NCBI GenBank assembly: GCA_003557585.1
Contig: PWOE01000119.1
Coordinates: forward strand, 1 to 26,537
DNA from: Candidatus Nealsoniibacteriota bacterium
GTDB taxonomy: Bacteria; Patescibacteriota; Minisyncoccia; Minisyncoccales; CSSED10-335
Direction of reading: 5' to 3'
Length of the DNA: 26,537 nucleotides
This document shows positions 20,386-26,537 of the stretch, one piece after another. The notes beneath the pieces were generated by a model. The model searched no databases. It saw nothing but the letters and a program-made list of their open reading frames with translations, and had not been told where the DNA came from. Every line of letters starts with the position of its first letter. Within the stretch, counting starts at the first letter, position 1. The translations under genes and the position numbers were made by a program.

Positions 20386-21000
20386 ATGAGAGAATATTCA
20401 CTACCAAAACTAGGATATGATAATCTGGCTCCCTTTTTGTCTAGCGAGCAATTAAAGATTCATCATGAAAAGCATCACAAGAGCTATGTTGATGCCGTTA
20501 ACAATATATTACAGGAGATGTCAGGCAAAGACATCAAGCAAAAGAGAGTTCTCAAGGACTTTTCTTTTAATATTGGTGGCCATCTTTTGCACTCTCTTTT
20601 CTGGAAGAATCTTTCTGATCAAAAGAAAGAGATGCCCCAAGAGATAAAAGATTCGATAGAAGAGAATTTCAATTCCTTTTCCGAATTCAAAGAAAAGTTT
20701 TCTAGCGCTGCTTTAACTGTTGAAGGCTCTGGTTGGGCAGCTTTGACTATCTGTCGAGAGACAGGTAACTTGATTATTTGTCAGATTGAAAAACACAACG
20801 TTAATATCTATCCCCATTTCGAGATACTCTTAATTCTAGATCTATTCGAGCATGCCTATTATATAGATTATCGAAACAAGAGAAACGACTATATAGATAA
20901 TTTTTGGCCATTCGTTGATTGGCAAGAAGTCAACAATAGATTTACTCATTTTAATAAATGGCATAAGATAGAAAAAAATGAAGAAAATTCTCTTAATTGA
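20386..21000 (+). CDS. sod: superoxide dismutase (Fe/Mn family), archaeal-type signature
   Basis: A 204-residue enzyme that converts superoxide to oxygen and hydrogen peroxide. The metal ligands are His26 (in IHHEKHHKSYV), His69 (HLLHSLFWKNL), Asp152 and His156 (LDLFEHAYYIDY). Where bacterial Mn-SODs have an N-Q-D segment that supplies the second-sphere Gln, this one reads CQIEKHN. That is the archaeal pattern as I recall it from Sulfolobus, with His at that position, so iron or cambialistic use is possible. There is no signal peptide, so it is cytoplasmic. The last 23 bases overlap the response-regulator gene. The start has only a weak AGG upstream; I chose it from the conserved YSLPKLGYD opening. 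Confidence 0.95.
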   Translation: MREYSLPKLGYDNLAPFLSSEQLKIHHEKHHKSYVDAVNNILQEMSGKDIKQKRVLKDFSFNIGGHLLHSLFWKNLSDQKKEMPQEIKDSIEENFNSFSEFKEKFSSAALTVEGSGWAALTICRETGNLIICQIEKHNVNIYPHFEILLILDLFEHAYYIDYRNKRNDYIDNFWPFVDWQEVNNRFTHFNKWHKIEKNEENSLN

Positions 21001-21340
21001 AGATGATTCTTTTTTGGTAGATATTTATGTTACCAAGCTAGAAGAAAAGAAGTTCAAGGTAGATGCCGTTAGAAGCGGCGAAGAGGGGCTTGACTTACTA
21101 AAGAAAAACAAATTTGATTTAGTTGTCTTGGATCTATCTCTTCCCGGGATAGATGGTTGGCAAGTTTTGGAAGAGATGAGAAAAAATCGCAAAACCAAGA
21201 AAACCAAAGTCTTGATATTTTCTAATCATGAGATAAAAGAGAGAGCCAAGCTAGAGAAGCTCGATGCTCAAGGTTATTTAATTAAGATAAACTACACTCC
21301 AGACGAGATAGTTAGGGAGATTAAAGAGATTCTCTCTTAA
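20978..21340 (+). CDS. stand-alone receiver-domain response regulator (CheY-like)
   Basis: A 120-residue single receiver domain. The acidic pair is Asp9-Asp10 (LLIEDDSF), the phosphorylation site Asp52 (VVLDLSLPG), the switch residue Ser82 (FSNHEI), and the conserved lysine Lys103 (YLIKINYTP). All five functional positions are kept, so it can be phosphorylated. No output domain follows, so it acts by protein contact, for example on another kinase or a motility or division component. It overlaps sod by 23 bases in another frame, which couples their translation. The sensor kinase at 5585 is a possible partner, but nothing in the sequence proves it. Confidence 0.95.
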   Translation: MKKILLIEDDSFLVDIYVTKLEEKKFKVDAVRSGEEGLDLLKKNKFDLVVLDLSLPGIDGWQVLEEMRKNRKTKKTKVLIFSNHEIKERAKLEKLDAQGYLIKINYTPDEIVREIKEILS

Positions 21341-21346
21341 AAGAAT

Positions 21347-22306
21347 ATGCCCATAAAGATAATTCAAGTTTTTGCTCACAAAAAACACGATAAGAGAATT
21401 GCTGACATCTTTCAGGGGTGTGAGAATTATTCCGAGAAATTAAACGAGGATAGAATTCTTGTTAGAGCTTTTGTTCCCTCAGAAGAGACCGAAAAGATTA
21501 TGGATCTTCTAGAGAGCTATTTCTCTGAAGAAGAAGATTACAGGATAATTGTTGTGCCCGTAGAAGCCTCGATTCCTAGACCTGAAGAAAAAGAAAAAGA
21601 AGACAGCCCCAGCAGAGTTAGCAGAGAAGAACTCTACGCTAGCGTTTCCAGAAGTGCTGAGCTATCAAATGTCTATTTTTTCTTGATAATTGTTTCGTCT
21701 TTGGTGGCAGCTTTAGGTCTCTTGTATAGCAATTTTATAGCTATCATAGGAGCCATGGTAATTGCTCCTTTGTTGGGTCCCAATATAGCTCTCGCTCTAG
21801 CAACAACTTTAGCAGACCCTGAGCTTGCCAAAAAATCAATTAAAACCATTGTTAGCGGTCTTTTTCTTGCCTTGATAACATCTTTTTTTATTGGTCTCTT
21901 TTTGGGAGTGGATCCATCTGCTCCTGAGATTGCCTTAAGGACAGAAGTCGGCTTCGCCGACATCGTAATTGCCTTAACTTCAGGAAGCGTCGGTGTTATC
22001 GCATTTGCATCTGGCTACTTTTTAACATCTTTGATGGGAGTAATGGTTGCTGTTGCTCTATTGCCACCTTTAGTTGTCTTGGGAATGTTGCTCGGTTCAG
22101 GCCTTTGGTCACTAGCTCTACCAGCGGCCATTCTTTTAATGGTGAACTTAATCTGTATTAATTTATCCGGAATTGCAACCTTTATTGCTCTTAAGGTTAG
22201 ACCAAGAACTTGGTGGGAGGCAGACAAGGCAAAAAGAGCCTCAAGATTGGCTCTCTTTTTGTGGCTGACTCTTTTATTGATATTGATATTCTTGGTTTTG
22301 ATATAA
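21347..22306 (+). CDS. DUF389 family (TIGR00341-type) membrane protein
   Basis: A 319-residue protein. A soluble N-terminal domain (about 1-105), strand-rich and ending in an acidic linker EEKEKEDSP, is followed by about six membrane helices (about 112-315). The family signature segments are ELSNVYFFLIIVSSLVAALGLL, IIGAMVIAPLLGPNIALA and MVAVALLPPLVVLGMLLG. The family's function is unknown; these proteins occur in many bacteria and archaea and may be transporters. The gene follows the response regulator by 6 bases, consistent with one transcript from the sod promoter. Assignment by signature is confident; a role is not. Confidence 0.9.
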   Translation: MPIKIIQVFAHKKHDKRIADIFQGCENYSEKLNEDRILVRAFVPSEETEKIMDLLESYFSEEEDYRIIVVPVEASIPRPEEKEKEDSPSRVSREELYASVSRSAELSNVYFFLIIVSSLVAALGLLYSNFIAIIGAMVIAPLLGPNIALALATTLADPELAKKSIKTIVSGLFLALITSFFIGLFLGVDPSAPEIALRTEVGFADIVIALTSGSVGVIAFASGYFLTSLMGVMVAVALLPPLVVLGMLLGSGLWSLALPAAILLMVNLICINLSGIATFIALKVRPRTWWEADKAKRASRLALFLWLTLLLILIFLVLI

Positions 22307-22328
22307 TTATTAATTAATAGCTATCTTC

Positions 22329-23174
22329 ATGAGTGGTGCCAAGAAAGTATTGTTAATCATAATTGCGATTGTTTTTGTCTTTTCCAGCAACATATTTATC
22401 ATTAGCAAAAGCTTACAAAAAGGTGTTTCGCAAGACTCTTTCTTTGAGAATCTTCTCAAAGAGATAGATATTAAGCCGATATTAATTCAAGGATTATCTT
22501 TGAGGCTTCAAGAAGAGCTTGCCCAAGAAGATGTTGAAGAGATACAGGAAACTCTTTTCAGCGCGATAGATGAGAGTTGGATTGATGACAATCTCGCATT
22601 GGTGATAGAAGATGTAAAATCTTTTTTAAAAGGTGAAAAAGATAATTTAGAGTCAGTTTTGAATTTCCAAGAGATAAAGAGTTCAATTATGGAAGAGACA
22701 ACACTTCAAGAAAGATTGGACTTGTCAGAAAGCTTGGGCCTAGAAGGAGATATACTAGAGATGATACCAGATGAGATATATTTAGCAGAGATTTTAGGGG
22801 ACTTTGAAGACAACAGAGAAACAAGGAATGTTTTTTTAACAACAGTGACACGAGCTTATAAGATATTGAAGATAGCTCTTTATGTCGTTCTAGCAATCTT
22901 GGCAATCATTATTCTCCTTGTTGCTGGATTGATAACAGGACTCAAGTGGCTTGGAATTTCAATGGCAATTTCCGGAGCTTCTATCATTGTTCAAATATCT
23001 CTTTTAAGAGGAATGGTCTTGAGTCAAGAAGCAGTTCAAGCTTACAATCTCTTGTTTCAAGAGATGAATAAGATATCCTTGATTTATCTTGCCTCTGGTT
23101 TAACTCTCTTTGTGGCATCAATTATAATCAAGAAGACTAGAAAAAAAGATGAAGTTCAGCTTCAGGATTCTTAA
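22329..23174 (+). CDS. unknown membrane protein with four helices
   Basis: A 281-residue protein I do not recognise. One helix at about 5-25 (VLLIIIAIVFVFSSNIFII) is followed by an acidic, helical region of about 150 residues (LQEELAQEDVEEIQETLFSA) that is probably extracytoplasmic. Three further helices lie at about 181-204, 207-228 and 250-271, and the end is a charged cytoplasmic tail, KKTRKKDEVQ. The layout (signal-like helix, large loop, three helices) resembles other CPR membrane proteins of unknown function. It overlaps tgt by 26 bases and follows the DUF389 gene by 22 bases. Confidence 0.75.
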   Translation: MSGAKKVLLIIIAIVFVFSSNIFIISKSLQKGVSQDSFFENLLKEIDIKPILIQGLSLRLQEELAQEDVEEIQETLFSAIDESWIDDNLALVIEDVKSFLKGEKDNLESVLNFQEIKSSIMEETTLQERLDLSESLGLEGDILEMIPDEIYLAEILGDFEDNRETRNVFLTTVTRAYKILKIALYVVLAILAIIILLVAGLITGLKWLGISMAISGASIIVQISLLRGMVLSQEAVQAYNLLFQEMNKISLIYLASGLTLFVASIIIKKTRKKDEVQLQDS

Positions 23175-24333
23175 GAAAGAGAGAAAGAGTCAAGCAAGAA
23201 GAGGACTCGTTAAAACAAGACGGGGGGAGATAAGAACCCCGTGTTTTGTTCCTGTGGCGACAAAAGGAGCACTCAAGGGGACCTCTTTTGATGCCGTTAA
23301 CAAGATGGGAGCTGAAATCTTCATGGTTAACACCTTTCATCTTTTTTGTAATCAAAGATATAAGGAAATTGCTAAATTCAAAGGTCTCAATAATTTCTTG
23401 AAGATTAAATATCCGTTAATGACCGACAGTGGCGGCTTTCAGGTTTTTAGTTTGGGCTCTGGTTGGGAATATGGAGTTGGCAAGATTGCTAAAAAAGAGG
23501 GTCTTTATGAAAAGAAAGAAGGCAAGGTTAAGATAAGCGATGATGGAGTAATCTTTAGGTCTCCATATAATGGTGATAAGTTAGAGATGACTCCAGAGAT
23601 ATCGATAAAAGTTCAAGAAAAATTGGGTGCTGACATTATATTCGCCTTTGACGAATGCACTTCGCCCCTTGATTCTTATGAATATCATAAAGAATCCTTG
23701 CAAAGAACAAACGATTGGGCTCAGAGATGCTTAAATGCTTTCAAAGCGAAGAATCAGGTCATGATGGGCATCATTCAAGGAGGTGAATACCAAGATTTAA
23801 GAAAAGAATCAGCCTCTTTTATAAACTCTCTCCCATTCTTTGGCTTTGCTATAGGTGGATCTTTTGGAGGCTCTTTTGGCGACAGCAAAAGTCAACTCAA
23901 TAAAGTTCTAGACTGGGTTAATCCAATCCTAGATGAATCAAAGCCTAGACATCTTTTAGGTATAGGCGAGCCGGATGACATTTTGGAAGCAGTTGCAAGA
24001 GGAATCGATCTCTTTGATTGTGTTGTACCAACCAGATGGGCTAGACACGGAACAGCTTTAACTAGAAAGGGAAGGGTTAATATAAAGTCTTTGAAATATC
24101 TTAAAAGCAAAAAACCGATTGACGATAAATGTAATTGTTATGTCTGTCAAAGATATCCAGCAGCTTATATAAGTCACTTGATAAAAGAGAAAGAGATCTA
24201 TGGCATGATGCTCTTAACAGACCATAATCTTCATTGGATTCTTAATTTCATGGCAGAAATTAGAAAATCGATAAAGGATTCTCGATTCACAGAATTCAAG
24301 AAGAAGTTTCTCTCTTGTTACAAAAGAAATTAA
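23149..24333 (+). CDS. tgt: tRNA-guanine transglycosylase (queuine/preQ1 family)
   Basis: A 394-residue TIM-barrel enzyme that exchanges guanine 34 of GUN-anticodon tRNAs for a queuosine base. The general base is Asp93 (MTDSGGFQVFSL) and the base-recognition segment FDECTSP has Asp168 and Cys170. The nucleophile is Asp290 (LFDCVVPTRWARHG). Zinc is held by Cys328, Cys330, Cys333 and His359 (DHNLHW). The substrate loop is unusual: bacterial enzymes usually read GGLAVGE, here it is GGSFGGSFGD (236-245), with a duplicated GGSF and Gly240 in place of the bulky Val. This may change base preference. It is the last gene of the cluster, converging on topA with a 4-base overlap. Start ATG 23149 lies inside the previous gene. 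Confidence 0.93.
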   Translation: MKFSFRILKKERKSQARRGLVKTRRGEIRTPCFVPVATKGALKGTSFDAVNKMGAEIFMVNTFHLFCNQRYKEIAKFKGLNNFLKIKYPLMTDSGGFQVFSLGSGWEYGVGKIAKKEGLYEKKEGKVKISDDGVIFRSPYNGDKLEMTPEISIKVQEKLGADIIFAFDECTSPLDSYEYHKESLQRTNDWAQRCLNAFKAKNQVMMGIIQGGEYQDLRKESASFINSLPFFGFAIGGSFGGSFGDSKSQLNKVLDWVNPILDESKPRHLLGIGEPDDILEAVARGIDLFDCVVPTRWARHGTALTRKGRVNIKSLKYLKSKKPIDDKCNCYVCQRYPAAYISHLIKEKEIYGMMLLTDHNLHWILNFMAEIRKSIKDSRFTEFKKKFLSCYKRN

Positions 24334-24343
24334 TCTTTTTTTG
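24322..24343. terminator. weak bidirectional hairpin between tgt and topA
   Basis: AAAAGA / TCTTTT (24322-24327, 24334-24339) with loop AATTAA and T tracts on both strands could serve both converging genes. The stem is only six A-T-rich pairs and lies inside both reading frames, so termination efficiency is doubtful. Confidence 0.25.
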
Positions 24344-26372
24344 GCTTTCTATTTGAGACGAATTTACACTCAGGGTAGAGGCTGCAGCCATAAAAGCTTC
24401 TGCCTTTTTTTGATTTCTTAACAACGACTTGACCTTTTTTGCATTCAGGGCAAGAGATATCCAAAGTCTTGTCATTGTTTTTGATATTTTTACAATCTGG
24501 GTAACTTGAGCATCCCCAAAAAGAACCGAAACGACTTCTTTTAAGAACCATCGGTGCACCACATTTTTCACACGGATCTTCACTGGTCTCTTCTTCGGTC
24601 GCTTTGGTATTTTTACACTCAGGATAATTTGAGCAAGCGAGAAATCGACCAAATCTACCAATCTTTGAGACCATCTTTGAATTGCACTTATCACAGATTT
24701 CATCAGTCTCTTTTTCAGTAACCTCTTTTTTGTCAATCTCTTTCTCTTTTTCTTTAAGCTTTTTTTCAAAAGGAGAATAGAAGTCTTTAATAACTGATGC
24801 CCAGTCCTTTTTACCAGTGGCAATTTCATCAAGATCTTTTTCCATATGAGCAGTGAAATCAGGGTCAACAATATTTGAGAAATGTCTTGTCAAAAAATCG
24901 CTGACAATTCTGCCTATTTCAGTGGGACAAAGCCTTTTTTCATCATCTTTTATTATATAGTTTCTTTCTTGGATAACAGAGATGATTGGTGAATAAGTTG
25001 ATGGTCGGCCAACACCTTTTTCTTCAAGAATCTTGATAAGAGTCGCTTCAGTATATCTGGCCGGTGGTTGAGTGAAATGTTGCTCATCAATAACCTTATC
25101 AAGAGATAGCTCTTCTCCTTCGTCCAACTCTGGTAGAGTTTTTTCTTCAATCTTGATTGGATAAACTTTTAAAAAACCATCAAACTTAATTGTTTGACCT
25201 GAAGATTTTAAAGTGAATTTCTTTTCTTTGGTCTCTATCTCAACTGTTAAGCGACTCATAACAGCGCTAGACATTAAAGAGGCGACGAATCTTTTCCAGA
25301 TTAATTGGTATAACTTGAATTGTCTATCGTCTAAGTTCTTTACCTCTTTAAGTGATGTCGGTCTTATAGCCTCATGTGCTTCTTGAATATTTTTCTTTTT
25401 TGACTTATGTTGTGGTCCTTGCCAATACTCTTGGCCATAATTAGAGACTATGAAATCTTGAGCTTGGTTAATCGATTCTTTGGAAAGATTGTAAGAATCA
25501 GTTCGATGATATGTTATAAGCCCTTTTTCATAAAGTTGCTGAGCAACTCTCATAGTTAGTTTAGAAGAGAATCTAAGTCTTTTATAGGCCTCTTGTTGCA
25601 AAGTACTTGTGATAAAGGGGGGTAGAGGACTCTTCTTTACATCTTTACGCTTAATATCACTTATTAGATATCGCTCCTTCTCTAATTCTTCTTTTATCTT
25701 GTGAGCATCTTCTTTTTTTTGTAAGAAGAATTTAGGAAGTTTTTTTCCATCAATTTTAACTAGTTGAGCCAAGAACTTGGAATCATCTTTATTGAATTGA
25801 ACATCAATTGTCCAATATTCTTCTTTCTTGAATTCTTCAATCTCTTTTTCTCGATCAACGATGAATTTTAAAGCTACCGATTGAACTCTTCCGGCAGAGA
25901 GACCTCTAATTATCTTTTTCCATAAAAGAGGAGATAGCTTATAGCCGACTAATCTATCAAGGATTCTTCTCGCCTGCTGAGCATTAACAAGATTGATGTC
26001 AATCTTTCTCGGATTATTCAAGGCATCTTTAACTGCTTTCTCAGTTATCTCATGAAAAGCGACTCTATCAAAGTCGTCTGATTTCAAGATGTAGCTTAGG
26101 TGCCAAGAGATGGCCTCTCCTTCTCTGTCGGGATCTGTTGCCAGAATGATTGAGTCGGCTTTTTTGGCTAAACTTTTTAATTCTTGAGCTCTTTTTTTCG
26201 CTTTTGACTCAATCACATATTGAGGCTTGAAATCGTTTTCTATATCTATGCCGATCTTGCTTTTTGGCAAATCGCGAATATGGCCGTATGAAGATACGAC
26301 CTGATAATCTTTCTTTAAAAATTTTTGAAGAGTCTTCGCTTTTGTTGGACTTTCAACAATAACTAATTTCAT
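24330..26372 (-). CDS. topA: DNA topoisomerase I (type IA)
   Basis: A 680-residue enzyme that relaxes negative supercoils. The TOPRIM domain (about 1-115) has Glu7 and the DPDRE triad Asp80-Asp82-Glu84. The catalytic tyrosine is Tyr288 in GLITYHRTDSYN; most bacterial enzymes have Met where this has His289. VGRPSTYSPII (about 454-464) is another family signature. Three C-terminal zinc fingers follow: Cys560/563/580/586, 601/604/621/627 and 641/644/663/669, all complete. A charged Lys/Glu-rich linker (535-558) separates core and fingers. It is the downstream partner of pth with a 4-base ATGA overlap. It converges with tgt by 4 bases. Length is shorter than E. coli TopA (865) but normal for compact genomes. 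Confidence 0.97.
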   Translation of the reverse strand: MKLVIVESPTKAKTLQKFLKKDYQVVSSYGHIRDLPKSKIGIDIENDFKPQYVIESKAKKRAQELKSLAKKADSIILATDPDREGEAISWHLSYILKSDDFDRVAFHEITEKAVKDALNNPRKIDINLVNAQQARRILDRLVGYKLSPLLWKKIIRGLSAGRVQSVALKFIVDREKEIEEFKKEEYWTIDVQFNKDDSKFLAQLVKIDGKKLPKFFLQKKEDAHKIKEELEKERYLISDIKRKDVKKSPLPPFITSTLQQEAYKRLRFSSKLTMRVAQQLYEKGLITYHRTDSYNLSKESINQAQDFIVSNYGQEYWQGPQHKSKKKNIQEAHEAIRPTSLKEVKNLDDRQFKLYQLIWKRFVASLMSSAVMSRLTVEIETKEKKFTLKSSGQTIKFDGFLKVYPIKIEEKTLPELDEGEELSLDKVIDEQHFTQPPARYTEATLIKILEEKGVGRPSTYSPIISVIQERNYIIKDDEKRLCPTEIGRIVSDFLTRHFSNIVDPDFTAHMEKDLDEIATGKKDWASVIKDFYSPFEKKLKEKEKEIDKKEVTEKETDEICDKCNSKMVSKIGRFGRFLACSNYPECKNTKATEEETSEDPCEKCGAPMVLKRSRFGSFWGCSSYPDCKNIKNNDKTLDISCPECKKGQVVVKKSKKGRSFYGCSLYPECKFVSNRKPKKD

Positions 26373-26537
26373 CTTTTCAAGGAATTAAATATAGAGGCAG
26401 CTTTTTCCAATCCCTCGGCAACTATCATTTCAACTGCTTGGCTCGTATTTTTCAAGGCAGAATTTAGCTTATCAATCTCATCTTCTTTGAAATTTTGCAA
26501 GACGAAATTTCTTGCATTTTTTGGTTTTTGCAAAGGA
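26369..26537 (-). CDS. pth: peptidyl-tRNA hydrolase, C-terminal part (5' end beyond the window)
   Basis: The minus strand is open from the edge for 55 residues, starting PLQKPKNARNFVLQNFKEDE and ending LKR before TGA at 26371-26369. The segments NFVLQNFKEDEIDKL and AVEMIVAEGLEKAASIFN match the C terminus of bacterial Pth (usual pattern: YVL-x-x-F-x-x-E-E, then A-x-E-x-I-x-x-E-G-x-x-x-A-M-x-x-F-N). Pth frees peptides from stalled peptidyl-tRNAs and is essential in most bacteria. The stop overlaps the topA start (ATGA), so topA is translationally coupled to it. The active-site half is outside the window. Recognition is from memory of the family's tail. Confidence 0.75.
   Translation of the reverse strand, partial: PLQKPKNARNFVLQNFKEDEIDKLNSALKNTSQAVEMIVAEGLEKAASIFNSLKR

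Noticed and set aside
21673..21963. 96-residue minus-strand reading frame
   Set aside because: It lies wholly opposite the membrane helices of the DUF389 gene and has a Lys/Ala-rich composition typical of antisense shadows.
24296..24871. 191-residue minus-strand reading frame rich in Lys, Leu and Ser
   Set aside because: It is an alternative frame of the zinc-finger end of topA, whose own frame has perfect Cys patterns.
1..26537. Alternative genetic code with TGA as glycine (Gracilibacteria/SR1)
   Set aside because: TGA ends pyrB and pth exactly where their families end, and it does not occur inside conserved genes.

Overview
The window is A+T-rich (by eye clearly below 40% G+C) and very compact. 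Every intergenic gap is under about 160 bases and many neighbouring genes overlap. It looks like a chromosomal segment of a small-genome bacterium, most likely a Patescibacteria/CPR (Parcubacteria-like) member. Reasons: stand-alone PyrB, LemA-HtpX, a short RNase R without its N-terminal helix-turn-helix, a shortened YchF, an N-anchored protein of unknown family, a V/A-type ATPase operon, and a tRNA without encoded CCA. TGA is a normal stop (pyrB and pth end with it), so the code in which TGA is glycine does not apply. The lineage call is inference; no rRNA or ribosomal protein is present to confirm it.

Layout. 1-360: end of an unidentified gene, then a small hypothetical gene with a perfect Shine-Dalgarno and a terminator. 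337-1146 (minus): PHP phosphoesterase, divergent from a membrane quality-control cluster lemA-htpX-zinc-ribbon gene (1257-3257). 3278-3361: tRNA-Ser(GGA). 3383-5573: pyrB, a secreted or anchored DUF192 protein, and a Cas4/RecB-like PD-(D/E)XK protein with four paired cysteines. 5585-10853: membrane PAS histidine kinase translationally coupled to RNase R, then two poorly characterised genes, ending in a strong terminator that abuts the start codon of ychF (10904-11869).

11873-19901: promoter, short leader and a complete nine-gene V-type ATPase operon in the order ntpF-I-K-E-C-G-A-B-D, as I recall it from Enterococcus hirae. The rotor proteolipid keeps all five residues that bind Na+ in E. hirae NtpK, so a sodium-driven or sodium-pumping machine is predicted. 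Subunit C is about 100 residues short.

19906-20360: an RRM RNA-binding protein with a long structured 5' leader (two competing small hairpins and a 13-bp hairpin with a purine-only loop) and its own terminator. 20386-24333: an apparently leaderless superoxide dismutase with an archaeal-type signature, overlapping a CheY-like regulator, then a DUF389 membrane protein, an unknown membrane protein and a tRNA-guanine transglycosylase with an altered substrate loop. 24330-26537 (minus): topA and the 3' end of pth, overlapping by 4 bases.

Functional themes are ion-gradient bioenergetics, membrane and RNA quality control, one sensor kinase and one separate receiver protein, oxidative defence and tRNA modification. 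The most interesting signals are the sodium signature of the V-ATPase in a probably host-dependent reduced genome, the structured RRM leader, the altered TGT specificity loop, and the initiation style (leaderless promoters, scarce Shine-Dalgarno sites, a hairpin against the ychF start). I see no CRISPR array, insertion sequence, prophage or integron.
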